A stretch of DNA of 64,000 nucleotides from Bacillota bacterium (lineage in GTDB: Bacteria; Bacillota; UBA4882; UBA8346). Every line of letters begins with the position of its first letter. Within the stretch, counting starts at the first letter, position 1. Position numbers and translations under genes: made by a program. This document shows positions 42,219 through 51,021 of this stretch, one piece after another. The DNA lies in NCBI GenBank assembly GCA_023394955.1, contig JAEWZY010000004.1:186001-250000 (forward strand), given 5' to 3'. Under the pieces are notes generated by a model that worked only from the letters and a program-made list of their open reading frames with translations, was not told where the DNA came from and did no database searches.

Positions 42219-42246
42219 AAAAAAGTCTCCTTTGGGGGCTTTTTTG
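42219..42246 (+). terminator. Terminator after the symporter gene
   Basis: AAAAAGTCTCC / GGGGGCTTTTTT hairpin with TTT loop and T run. Confidence 0.8.
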
Positions 42247-42493
42247 TATTGCCAAAGCGAATATTGTAAGAACCTTGTAATTTAATAGAATAGAAAGGGT
42301 AAAATGACATATAATATAATGCGGCCTTAAACGGCTATAACTATTAATGGTTAAGAGTTAAGTTTATCCGAAATCAGCTAAAGAAAAATAGTAGTGGGAA
42401 AAAATGTTTGCATTGACGATATTATAAGTGAGATACAATGTGAGACCCCGCTTACGTTGAGGTAATATTAAAAAATATGAGGAGGTGACATTG

Positions 42494-42940
42494 ATGAAAT
42501 TATCACCGATTGGATTGCAGATTCGTCTCATGGCCGAAGGCGACTACCGTGACGTGTATCGTTTGTATCGGCAGCTAACTGGAATTGGGCCCCCTTGTAG
42601 CGAAAAGGAATTTAGCCGCATCTTTAATATTTTTTTAAACACGGATGACCGGGAGGCCTATGTCGCCACAGTATGCGACCGGATTATTGGGTTTGTAACC
42701 TTGTATTATTTCGAGGTTTTCCATTGTTCCGGGCCGGTAGCCAGTATTCAAGAGTTAGTTGTAACCGAAGAGTTTCGCGGACGCGGCGTTGGTAAGGCCT
42801 TAGTCGAGTTTGTCAAGGAAAAAGTCTGTGAGAAACATTGCCGTGGTTTGGAGGTTGCTACCCATTTGTGGCAGAGCGGGGCCAAATCGTTCTACGAGAG
42901 ATGCGGATTAATCGGTAAAACGTTGGTGTTGGCTAATTGA
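42494..42940 (+). CDS. GNAT-family N-acetyltransferase
   Basis: 148 residues from ATG 42494, 5 bases after GGAGGTGA. The acetyl-CoA-binding motif EEFRGRGVGKALVEFV lies near residue 97, after the beta strand ASIQELVV. The C-terminal SFYERCGL motif is typical. Members acetylate amines of antibiotics, amino acids or proteins; the N-terminal IRLMAEGDYRDVYRLYRQL does not tell which. A strong terminator follows, so it is a single-gene unit. About 300 bases of AT-rich spacer precede it, with a TTGACG hexamer at 42413 and TACAAT at 42434 (spacing only 15). Confidence 0.85.
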   Translation: MKLSPIGLQIRLMAEGDYRDVYRLYRQLTGIGPPCSEKEFSRIFNIFLNTDDREAYVATVCDRIIGFVTLYYFEVFHCSGPVASIQELVVTEEFRGRGVGKALVEFVKEKVCEKHCRGLEVATHLWQSGAKSFYERCGLIGKTLVLAN

Positions 42941-42988
42941 TCATGGAAACTGGAAAACTTGGTTAATTAATCTACTACCTATATGTTA

Positions 42989-43015
42989 ACTAGCTTATGG
43001 AGCTAGTATTTTTTT
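42989..43015 (+). terminator. Terminator after the GNAT gene
   Basis: ACTAGCT-TATGG-AGCTAGT, perfect 7-bp stem, then seven T. Confidence 0.9.
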
Positions 43016-43129
43016 GGTTTTAACAAGATTTTCATAAGGTTTATTTATAAGCTATAAGTGAGGAATTGATAAACATCCCTGCTATTGTTGGGATTGACAA
43101 AATGTCCTTATAATAATATCCTATATTGC

Positions 43130-43363
43130 ATGTGGAAATTTTATCGGTATTTCTTACTTTTGCTAATCAATTATCGAAAACGAAAAATGCTTCGCCTGGC
43201 TTTATATTACGGTATGTCTTCGGTGGAGGTTTTAAATGAGAGCGTGTTTATCGATGGATTGATTAATAGGTTAAAAAGACTTGAGCGGCGCATGAATTTA
43301 TTTAAATCCTTGACGAAGTTCAAGAAAGATTATCAGTGTCAGTGTTCCAAAGATACGATTTAA
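43130..43363 (+). CDS. Spo0E-like aspartyl-phosphate phosphatase
   Basis: Small helical protein, about 77 residues from ATG 43130. Its core RKMLRLALYYGMSSVEVLNE followed by SVFIDGLINRLKR fits the Spo0E pattern of two antiparallel helices: a helix ending in YGLSS-EVL, then the signature S-x-x-x-D (here SVFID, family SQELD), then the LIN-RL helix. Spo0E proteins remove phosphate from Spo0A and delay sporulation. The start is uncertain: no strong ribosome site is visible, and the frame extends up to TTG 43085. The N-terminal end is hydrophobic (FYRYFLLLLINY), odd for the family. Confidence 0.6.
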   Translation: MWKFYRYFLLLLINYRKRKMLRLALYYGMSSVEVLNESVFIDGLINRLKRLERRMNLFKSLTKFKKDYQCQCSKDTI

Positions 43364-43376
43364 ACGCCTAAATGGA

Positions 43377-43401
43377 CTAGGTTAAGCGACCTGGTTTTTT
43401 T
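43377..43401 (+). terminator. Terminator after the Spo0E-like gene
   Basis: CTAGGT / ACCTGG stem (one G-T pair) with TAAGCG loop, then seven T. Confidence 0.65.
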
Positions 43402-43502
43402 ATTTAGCGCTTTATTATGAAGGCAGGATTTTTAGACAATGTGTATAACTGATCTGAAAAAATGGGAATTAAAAGAAGAGGAATGAAGTGTTGGAGGAGA
43501 AA

Positions 43503-45518
43503 ATGGCTATTCCCAAAGAGATTAAATCCAAAGCCGAAGAGTTACGGGTTGAAATCGAAAAACATAATCATTTATATCACGTCATGGATCAGCCGGAGAT
43601 AAGCGACGCCGAGTATGATCGGCTGATGCGGGAGTTAATCCGTTTGGAAGAGGAATACCCGGAGTTGCAAACTCCGGACTCACCAACCCAACGGGTAGGC
43701 GGCGCGCCGCTGGCGGTTTTTAAATCGGTCCGGCACCGGATACCCTTACTTAGCCTGGATAATGCTTTTGGCCGGGCGGATTTATCCGCCTTTGACGAAC
43801 GGGTCAGACGTAGTTTGAAATTGGACCGGGGGTTGGAATATACCGTAGAACTAAAAATTGACGGTCTAACCGTAGCTTTAATTTATGAAAACGGCCTTTT
43901 AACCCAAGCCGCCACCAGAGGAGATGGGATTGAAGGAGAAGATGTGACGACCAACATTAAAACTATCAAATCAATACCGCTGCGATTGCCTAACGCTGAA
44001 GGTGTAAATCTGGGGGTAAGGGGCGAAGTATATCTGAAAAAAGACGATTTCGTAGCTTTGAACCAACAACGGGAAAAGCGGGGGGAGCCGCTTTTTGCTA
44101 ATCCCCGTAATGTGGCCGCCGGTTCATTACGCCAGTTGGACCCGAAAGTCACCGCCGGCCGGCCGTTGGACGCTTTTTTTTATGATATTCTATATCTTGA
44201 GGGACGGGAAGTTAAGACTCAATGGGATGGTTTTGGGTTTCTTAAAGGTTTTAACTTTAAGACTAATCCTCATACCAAACTCTGTAAAGGAATTGAAAGT
44301 GTATTTGAATTTTGTGATTATTGGACCGAGCGCCGCCAGGAGCTGCCATATGAGATTGACGGAGTAGTAATTAAAGTAAATTCTCTGCAGTCCCAGACTG
44401 ATTTGGGTTTTACCGCTAAGGCGCCTCGGTCTAAAATTGCTTATAAATTCCCAGCCGAGCAGGTTAAAACCAAAGTACTTGATATTACCGTAAATATAGG
44501 CCGGACGGGAGCGGTTACTCCAACTGCTATTTTAGAACCGGTAAAGGTAGCCGGTTCCACCATTAGCCGGGCCACATTGCACAATGAAGATAATATTCGC
44601 GAAAAGGATATCCGAATCGGTGATCGGGTGATAATTCAAAAAGCCGGGGATGTCATACCGGAAGTGGTTTGTTCCTTGCCGGAGGAGCGAACCGGCGCGG
44701 AGGTCGTTTTCGAGTTGCCGAAGCAATGCCCCGAATGTGGTTCGGAGGTCTACCGGGAACCGGGCGAGGCTGTTGCCCGCTGTATTGGCGGGACTTGTCC
44801 GGCCCAATTACGGGAGGGCATCATTCATTATGTCTCGCGGGATGCGATGAATATTGAAGGTTTGGGGGAATCTATCGTTGTCCAACTGATTGAATCCGGA
44901 TTAATCCGTGATGTAGCCGATCTGTACCGGTTGCAATATCAGGATTTAATCAAACTGGAACGTTTTGGAGCCAAATCCGCCACTAATTTATTGAAGGCCA
45001 TCGAACAATCCAAAGGAAATAATTTGAGCCGTCTTTTATTCGGGTTGGGAATCCGGCATGTGGGAGCGGGAGCGGCCCGGGAGTTGGCGGCAAAATGCGG
45101 GTCATTCGATAAACTGATGGATACTACTTATGAAGAATTGACCGAGATTCCTACTATCGGACCGAAGATCGCCGCCAGCTTAGTTAAGTATTTTCATGAG
45201 CCCCATAACCGGGAACTGGCCCATAAACTGATTGCGGCCGGAATTAATACCTTCGAGTCGGCTTCTCCCATAACGCCTCAGACTCTGGCGGGGAAGACTA
45301 TTGTAGTCACCGGAACCCTCGCTTCTTTCGGGAGATCCGAGGTGGAAGAGGTCATCCGCGACCATGGCGGAAAAGCCGCTTCCAGTGTGAGTAAGAACAC
45401 TGACTATTTATTGTCAGGGAGCGAGCCTGGGTCTAAGCTGGAAAAAGCACAGGCAATCGGAGTTAGGATCATTAATGAGGAAGAATTCAAGCGAATATTG
45501 TCGGGAGAAGAAATATGA
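43503..45518 (+). CDS. ligA: NAD-dependent DNA ligase
   Basis: 671-residue replication and repair ligase that seals nicks using NAD+. Parts in order: Ia domain binding NMN (HNHLYHVMDQPEISDAEYD), adenylation domain with Lys118 in ELKIDGLT, OB fold (VGRTGAVTPTAILEPV), four-Cys zinc finger CPECG...CIGGTCPAQ near 405-430, helix-hairpin-helix repeats, and a C-terminal BRCT domain (GKTIVVTGTL...) about 590-671. Start ATG 43503 follows GGAGGAG; in-frame GTG 43488 overlaps that site. gatC, gatA and gatB follow, a common Firmicutes order. Confidence 0.97.
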   Translation: MAIPKEIKSKAEELRVEIEKHNHLYHVMDQPEISDAEYDRLMRELIRLEEEYPELQTPDSPTQRVGGAPLAVFKSVRHRIPLLSLDNAFGRADLSAFDERVRRSLKLDRGLEYTVELKIDGLTVALIYENGLLTQAATRGDGIEGEDVTTNIKTIKSIPLRLPNAEGVNLGVRGEVYLKKDDFVALNQQREKRGEPLFANPRNVAAGSLRQLDPKVTAGRPLDAFFYDILYLEGREVKTQWDGFGFLKGFNFKTNPHTKLCKGIESVFEFCDYWTERRQELPYEIDGVVIKVNSLQSQTDLGFTAKAPRSKIAYKFPAEQVKTKVLDITVNIGRTGAVTPTAILEPVKVAGSTISRATLHNEDNIREKDIRIGDRVIIQKAGDVIPEVVCSLPEERTGAEVVFELPKQCPECGSEVYREPGEAVARCIGGTCPAQLREGIIHYVSRDAMNIEGLGESIVVQLIESGLIRDVADLYRLQYQDLIKLERFGAKSATNLLKAIEQSKGNNLSRLLFGLGIRHVGAGAARELAAKCGSFDKLMDTTYEELTEIPTIGPKIAASLVKYFHEPHNRELAHKLIAAGINTFESASPITPQTLAGKTIVVTGTLASFGRSEVEEVIRDHGGKAASSVSKNTDYLLSGSEPGSKLEKAQAIGVRIINEEEFKRILSGEEI

Positions 45519-45676
45519 GTGAAAAGGCTTAGCTGATGTGGGTGTTCGATATGGAATTATGCTTTTGGGAGCAGGAATCAAAGGAACTAATGGGGCAAGG
45601 TGTTCATTTTATGGAAGATTGGAGTGGGACGGCCTTTAGGCGCTCAAGTTAAGGAATTTTCTGAAAGGGGACTTAA

Positions 45677-45967
45677 ATGACATTGACCAAGCGGGAGATT
45701 GAACGGGTGGCGCGCTTGGCCCGGTTGGAACTGACCGAGGCTGAAAAGACGGAGTTTACCCGAGAACTTAACCGGGTTTTGGGTTGGGCCACGAAATTGG
45801 ATCAATTGGATACTAGAGGAGTCGGGCCTATGTCTCATATGGTCCCGGTCGTCAATGTGCTTCGCTCCGACCGGGCGGAACAGTCTCTTGATTTAGAAAA
45901 AGCATTGGCCAACGCGCCGGAGCGAAAGGATAACTTTATTAAGGTTCCGAAAATTTTAGACCTCTGA
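45677..45967 (+). CDS. gatC: Aspartyl/glutamyl-tRNA amidotransferase subunit C
   Basis: 96 residues, family length. GatC clamps GatA and GatB together in the complex that turns Glu-tRNA-Gln or Asp-tRNA-Asn into the amidated form. Conserved features: REIERVARLARLELTEAEKT at the start, LDTRGVGPMSHM in the middle, and NAPERKDNFIKVPKIL at the end. GAAAGGGG precedes the ATG. A 7-bp-repeat spacer separates it from gatA. Confidence 0.95.
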   Translation: MTLTKREIERVARLARLELTEAEKTEFTRELNRVLGWATKLDQLDTRGVGPMSHMVPVVNVLRSDRAEQSLDLEKALANAPERKDNFIKVPKILDL

Positions 45968-45978
45968 TTTCATTTTAC

Positions 45979-46034
45979 TTTTGACTTTCAACTTTCGACC
46001 TTCGACATCCGATTTTTGACTTTTAACATCGGCA
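45979..46034 (+). repeat. Degenerate heptanucleotide repeat (8 units)
   Basis: The gatC-gatA spacer runs in exact 7-bp register: TTTTGAC, TTTCAAC, TTTCGAC, CTTCGAC, ATCCGAT, TTTTGAC, TTTTAAC, ATCGGCA. The best example of the 7-bp pattern in the window. Confidence 0.75.
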
Positions 46035-46054
46035 GTAACTGGGGGTAAACCCGA

Positions 46055-47512
46055 TTGGTTTTATCTGACAAGACAGCCCATGAATTACATGATTTATTGG
46101 CGGCAAAGGAGATTACCGCCGCTGAGCTATGCGAATCCGTCTTGCAGCGAATTGGCGCAGTTGAACCAAAGGTTAAGGCCTATTTGACCTTGACTTGCGA
46201 CCGGGCTATGGATGAGGCGCGACGGATCGACGAATTGTATGCTAAAGGAGAGGTCTTGGAGGCGTTGGCCGGAATTCCGATTGCGCTGAAAGATAATATC
46301 TCAACCGCCGGGGTCCGGACCACCTGCGCTTCGAAAATCTTGGAGGGATACATACCGCCCTTTGACGCGACAGTAGTGGAACGGATCAAACAAAGCCGGA
46401 TGGCGCTGATTGGCAAGACTAATCTGGATGAATTCGCCATGGGGTCGTCCACCGAAAACTCGGCTTTTTTCCCAACCCGCAACCCATGGGATCCGGAAAC
46501 GGTTCCGGGGGGTTCTAGCGGCGGATCGGCGGCGGCGGTTAGCGCTGGGGAAACCATAATGGCGCTCGGTTCCGACACCGGCGGTTCAGTTCGGCTGCCG
46601 GCGGGATATTGCGGGATTGTCGGTTTGAAACCGACTTACGGCCGGGTTTCCCGTTATGGTCTAATAGCGTATGCCTCTTCTTTGGACCAGATCGGCCCTA
46701 TGGCCAAAGATGTGACAGATTGCGCTTTATTGTTACAGGCCCTCGCCGGATATGATCCCCGCGATTCCACCTCGGTCAATTATCCCGTCCCAAATTACTT
46801 GAAAGAAATGGACCAAAGTATTAAAGGGCTAAAAATTGGGTTAGCCAAGGAATATTTATCCGGTATCTCCGGGTCCGTCGCGGCGGCGATCGCTAATGCC
46901 GCTCAAGTATTTAAGGACTTGGGGGCTGAAACATTGGAAATTTCTTTGCCTCATACGGAATACGCTTTAGCCGCCTACTACCTTATTGCTTCGGCCGAAG
47001 CCAGTTCCAATCTAGCCCGTTATGACGGAGTACGCTACGGCCGCCGAACTGCTCAAAAGGTCTCCGATGTGACGGAATTATTTTTGAAGACCCGTTCCGA
47101 AGGTTTCGGCTCCGAAGTAAAGCGGAGGATAATAATGGGGACTTATGTGTTAAGTTCCGGTGCTTATGAGTCATATTATTTGAAAGCCCGGAAGGTCAGG
47201 TCTATGATTGGCGAAGATTTTAAGAAGGCCTTTCGAAAGTGCGATCTAATCTTAACTCCCACCGCTCCCACAACAGCCTTTAAAATTGAGGCTGAAGCCA
47301 AAGAATCGCAGGAAACGTCTCCGTCCGGTATCTGCGTTAGTACCGCCAATTTGGCGGGAATCCCCGCTATTTCAATTCCGGGCGGCTTTGACCTAGGGAT
47401 GCCCATCGGGATTCAGCTGCTTGGGCCGGCTTTTCGGGAGGAAATATTATTACGGGCCGCTTATCGATTTGAACAAGCTAACGATTTTCATCTACGAAGG
47501 CCTAATATATAG
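46055..47512 (+). CDS. gatA: Aspartyl/glutamyl-tRNA amidotransferase subunit A
   Basis: 485-residue amidase that releases ammonia from glutamine for GatB. The Ser-cisSer-Lys triad is visible: Lys in IALKDNIS (near 78), the Gly/Ser-rich PGGSSGGSAAAV (near 153) and GSDTGGSVRLPAGYCG (near 172). Starts at TTG 46055 with a GGGGGT site; the first residues match the family start, so no upstream ATG is missed. GatCAB presence implies that the organism lacks GlnRS and/or AsnRS for these tRNAs. Confidence 0.96.
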   Translation: MVLSDKTAHELHDLLAAKEITAAELCESVLQRIGAVEPKVKAYLTLTCDRAMDEARRIDELYAKGEVLEALAGIPIALKDNISTAGVRTTCASKILEGYIPPFDATVVERIKQSRMALIGKTNLDEFAMGSSTENSAFFPTRNPWDPETVPGGSSGGSAAAVSAGETIMALGSDTGGSVRLPAGYCGIVGLKPTYGRVSRYGLIAYASSLDQIGPMAKDVTDCALLLQALAGYDPRDSTSVNYPVPNYLKEMDQSIKGLKIGLAKEYLSGISGSVAAAIANAAQVFKDLGAETLEISLPHTEYALAAYYLIASAEASSNLARYDGVRYGRRTAQKVSDVTELFLKTRSEGFGSEVKRRIIMGTYVLSSGAYESYYLKARKVRSMIGEDFKKAFRKCDLILTPTAPTTAFKIEAEAKESQETSPSGICVSTANLAGIPAISIPGGFDLGMPIGIQLLGPAFREEILLRAAYRFEQANDFHLRRPNI

Positions 47513-47602
47513 TCAAGAGGCCAGGGGCGCGAGTATCGTGGAATCGTTGTCAAGGATAGGCAATAGGCGTTAGTGTACCAAGATAGTTAAAGGAGGAAAG
47601 CT

Positions 47603-49072
47603 TTGCCTTTATCCGACTATGAAATCGTGATTGGGCTGGAAGTCCATGCCGAACTGAAAACCGACTCCAAGCTGTTCTGCGCTTGCGCCGCCGAATTCGG
47701 CGCGATGCCGAACAGCCGGGTTTGCCCGGTTTGTTTGGGTTTGCCGGGGGCGTTACCCGTTTTGAACGAGCAAGCGTTGGATTACACGATTGTTGCCGGA
47801 TTAGCGTTGAACTGCGAAATTGCGGAGTTAAGCAAGTTCGACCGGAAGCAATATTTTTATCCGGATCTCCCGAAGGCTTACCAAATTTCCCAATCTGACC
47901 AGCCTTTCTGTAGCGACGGGTGGGTGGAAATAACCGCTCCGGACGGCGGAACGGGCGCCACCAAAAGAGTGGGGATCATCCGGGTCCATTTGGAGGAAGA
48001 AGCCGGCAAGACGGTCTACTCGGGGACGGGGATCCGGGACGCCGCTGATGCGCTGATCGACTATAACCGCTGCGGAATACCTCTGGTCGAGATCGTGAGC
48101 GCGCCGGATCTCCGTTCGCCTGGGGAGGCCAAGGCGTATCTGGAAAAGCTGAAGACCTTGCTGCTCTATACGGAGGTCTCCGATTGCAAAATGGAGGAAG
48201 GCTCTCTCCGCTGTGACGCCAATATTTCTCTTCGACCTTTGGGAGAGAAGCGGTACGGGACTTTGATCGAGATTAAAAACATGAATTCATTCCGGGCGGT
48301 TGAGGCGGCTTTGGAATATGAAGCCCAGCGGCAGGCGAAACTATTGGATGAAGGCTTAAAAATCTCCCGCCAGACCAGGGCTTGGGATGAAAGGGAAAAG
48401 ATCACCGTCTTGATGCGTTCCAAGGAGGAGACCGGGGATTACCGCTATTTTCCCGACCCCGATTTGCCGCCGGTGACCATTGATCCCGGCCGGGTCGAAA
48501 AGCTCCGCCGGACTCTGCCGGAGTTTCCGGATTCCCGGAGGAGACGGTATATTAGTCAGTGGGGATTGCCGGAGTATGACGCCGGTCTGCTTAGCGCTTC
48601 CCAAACCCTGGCCGAATTTTTCGAGACCACTGTTAACCTCTATGGCGAAGCTAAAACCGTCAGCAATTGGGTGATGGGAGAGGTCATGCGTTTGGCTAAC
48701 CGGGAAGGGCTTGAATTTGTTCAGCTGAAACTAGCGCCGGAAGGATTGGCCGAGTTATTGAAGTTGATTGACACCGGGAAAATTAATGGTAAAACCGCTA
48801 AGACTGTGTTAGAGAGGATGTTTTTAACCGGTAAAGATCCGGAACGGATCGTTATGGAAGAAGGTTTAACACAGATCAGCAATTCCGGTGAATTAGAAAA
48901 GCTAGTCGATGAAGTGCTTGACATCAATCCCCAATCGGTAGCCGATTATTTGAGAGGGAGGGCACAAGCGCTTCGATTTTTGGTCGGTCAAACAATGAAA
49001 GCGACTCAAGGCAAGGCCAATCCCGGGATGGTAAATCGGTTACTCAAGCAGGAATTGGAGCGGAGACGCTAA
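47603..49072 (+). CDS. gatB: Aspartyl/glutamyl-tRNA amidotransferase subunit B
   Basis: 489 residues, the tRNA-binding kinase subunit that activates the misacylated amino acid. Family marks: EIVIGLEVHAELKT at the start, CPVCLGLPGALPVLN near 40, KQYFYPDLPKAYQISQ near 90, HLEEEAGKT, and RCDANISLRP. The C-terminal half is the helical and YqeY tail domain (about 300-489). TTG 47603 is the start behind AAAGGAGGA. The last gene of the gatCAB unit. Confidence 0.96.
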   Translation: MPLSDYEIVIGLEVHAELKTDSKLFCACAAEFGAMPNSRVCPVCLGLPGALPVLNEQALDYTIVAGLALNCEIAELSKFDRKQYFYPDLPKAYQISQSDQPFCSDGWVEITAPDGGTGATKRVGIIRVHLEEEAGKTVYSGTGIRDAADALIDYNRCGIPLVEIVSAPDLRSPGEAKAYLEKLKTLLLYTEVSDCKMEEGSLRCDANISLRPLGEKRYGTLIEIKNMNSFRAVEAALEYEAQRQAKLLDEGLKISRQTRAWDEREKITVLMRSKEETGDYRYFPDPDLPPVTIDPGRVEKLRRTLPEFPDSRRRRYISQWGLPEYDAGLLSASQTLAEFFETTVNLYGEAKTVSNWVMGEVMRLANREGLEFVQLKLAPEGLAELLKLIDTGKINGKTAKTVLERMFLTGKDPERIVMEEGLTQISNSGELEKLVDEVLDINPQSVADYLRGRAQALRFLVGQTMKATQGKANPGMVNRLLKQELERRR

Positions 49073-49150
49073 AACAAATATTTGGTGAACTATGATTAAA
49101 TAAGTCCCATTTATTTTGGTCAAATTGTTTTAAAAAAAGTGGTGAGTGGC

Positions 49151-49660
49151 TTGAGTAAACTCCTCGATGATCGAGGCAAGCTGTTTGGTCTGATTAATCC
49201 GTGGGATTTGGCTGTTTTGACGATCTTGATGGTCTTGGGGATCAAAGTAATCTCCGATTACCGGCCCGGACCTTTAAAATTGAGAGAAAACCCGGTTACT
49301 TACGGATTATTGGTGAGAGATGTCCCGCCCTATCTGGCGGAAAGCATCACAGTCGGCCAGGACCTCTTCCTGGACCAACACCATATCTACTTGGGCAAAA
49401 TTTTAACTAAGAAGATTCAACCGGCTGAAATACTGATCAATGCCGGGGATCGGGTCCTGGCGACCACTTCCCCTCGGAATTTTGATCTGCGGCTCGAGCT
49501 GAAAAAGGACGGCCGGATAATCGCCGGGCCTTCCCGGAGCGGGGTCTATTTTGGGAACTTCCCGCTCCGAGTGGGGGAGCGTTTAAAAGTTCATACTATG
49601 TATGCCTCAATTTCCGGAGAGGTCGAGTATCTCCGGATCAAGGGTAAGGCTGATGAATAA
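49151..49660 (+). CDS. DUF4330-family membrane-anchored protein
   Basis: About 169 residues. It starts SKLLDDRGKLFGLINPWDLA, the usual opening of DUF4330 proteins, then has one membrane span (LTILMVLGIKVI region) and an external beta-rich domain (about 45-169). Function unknown. The family typically sits beside O-antigen-ligase-like, CsaB and WecG/TagA genes, as here, so a part in cell-wall polysaccharide or S-layer anchoring is inferred. Start is probably TTG 49151 behind GGTGAG; upstream GTG codons at 49139 and 49142 are in frame too. Confidence 0.75.
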   Translation: MSKLLDDRGKLFGLINPWDLAVLTILMVLGIKVISDYRPGPLKLRENPVTYGLLVRDVPPYLAESITVGQDLFLDQHHIYLGKILTKKIQPAEILINAGDRVLATTSPRNFDLRLELKKDGRIIAGPSRSGVYFGNFPLRVGERLKVHTMYASISGEVEYLRIKGKADE

Positions 49661-49680
49661 AGCAGGCATAGACTTAAACG

Positions 49681-51021
49681 ATGAAGTGTAAAAAATGGAT
49701 CGGATTAATCCATACCTCCGAAATATTTACCGGATTAACTAATGGTAAAAGAATTGTCGGGGCTCTTTCCGAAAAGGCCAATAACTGTTTTAGAACTATT
49801 CAAGAACACTCCTTGTTTTTTCGGGGAGTCCTCAAGATCCGAACCTGGTTTGAAGCAATTCGGCAACGGCGCGACGGGGCGTTCTGGGAGGGCATGGCCC
49901 GGCGTTGGGGGAAGGCGATCGAGGCCGGAATTCTCCTGACTATTGTTTTGATGCCGGTCCTAAACTCCTGGGAGGTGTTGTTAGTCTTAAACTTGCTTTT
50001 ATATATCATTCGGTTCCCGGAAAGAAAGCTCCCGGATACCGGATTGTTATTCTTCTGTTTTGCTTTGGCGGTAAGCGCCTTGATGTCTGTAGGAGTCGGA
50101 GGACTAAGCCGGTTGACTGCGGTCTCGGTTTGGTTGTTAATAGCCGGTTTGACGGGGCGAGTCTTTACAGTCGAATTTAGTCGGAAAGTGATCCGGTTTT
50201 CACTGATAGCCGCTTTGATCTGGATGGTTATCGGCTTGTGGCAACAAGCGGCGGGGATATTAACCCCCGCCCACTGGTTGGAACAAGGGCAAAGCCTGGT
50301 GATTTCCGTTCGTAGTTACTCGGTATTTGGAAACCCCAATATTTACGGGATTTATTTGTTATCAATTTTGTTCTTTGCCCTTTCCGAGATTAATTCCGAG
50401 GAGTGGATTTACCGGGTTGGGTCACGGCTTGTTTTAGTTTTGGGGTTTGTATCTTTAAGCTTCACTTATTCCCGTACCGCATGGGTGCTGGGTTCGATAG
50501 GTCTAATCCTTTGGTTTGGCAGGGTGCTTTTCTCCGCTAAACCTTTGTATTTATGGTTAGGTATTTTATTTTTAATAAGCCTGCCGGGGTTTAAAGCTAG
50601 AATCATCGGAATGATGAATCCTTCCAACAGTACCTTGGGGTTTCGGACGCAAATATGGCGGAATATGCTAAAAATTACTGCCGATTGCTGGCAATGGGGC
50701 TCCGGTCCGGGGAGCTTCGGCGAAGTTTACAGCAGTTACCCAATGGGAAACAGCTTGATCCAACACGGACATCAATTATATCTCCAATTATGGCTGGAAA
50801 ACGGGGTCCTTAGTTTAGCCGCTTTTATCAGAGTTATAGTTAAAAATTTGGCTGGGTTGACGGTTTTTCAAGGTACCGCCAAAGCAGTGGCGCTGGTAAT
50901 AATCCTATTCTTAGTTGCTGGTTTTTTGGAAACATGGTGGGTCCATCAATTTTCCGGGGGTTACTTTTGGTTATTGGTCGGCTTGTTACAATCGATGAAG
51001 ACGGGACAGAGTGATTCATGA
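49681..51021 (+). CDS. O-antigen ligase/polymerase-like membrane protein (Wzy_C)
   Basis: 446 residues with about 10-11 membrane spans after a soluble basic N-terminal stretch of about 75. The Wzy_C signature is visible: SVFGNPNIYGIYLLSILFFA, then FTYSRTAW, and the large external loop with WGSGPGSF and HGHQLYLQLWLENG, whose His residues are typical of O-antigen ligases. Probably joins or polymerises a secondary cell-wall polysaccharide. It overlaps csaB by four bases. Confidence 0.85.
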   Translation: MKCKKWIGLIHTSEIFTGLTNGKRIVGALSEKANNCFRTIQEHSLFFRGVLKIRTWFEAIRQRRDGAFWEGMARRWGKAIEAGILLTIVLMPVLNSWEVLLVLNLLLYIIRFPERKLPDTGLLFFCFALAVSALMSVGVGGLSRLTAVSVWLLIAGLTGRVFTVEFSRKVIRFSLIAALIWMVIGLWQQAAGILTPAHWLEQGQSLVISVRSYSVFGNPNIYGIYLLSILFFALSEINSEEWIYRVGSRLVLVLGFVSLSFTYSRTAWVLGSIGLILWFGRVLFSAKPLYLWLGILFLISLPGFKARIIGMMNPSNSTLGFRTQIWRNMLKITADCWQWGSGPGSFGEVYSSYPMGNSLIQHGHQLYLQLWLENGVLSLAAFIRVIVKNLAGLTVFQGTAKAVALVIILFLVAGFLETWWVHQFSGGYFWLLVGLLQSMKTGQSDS

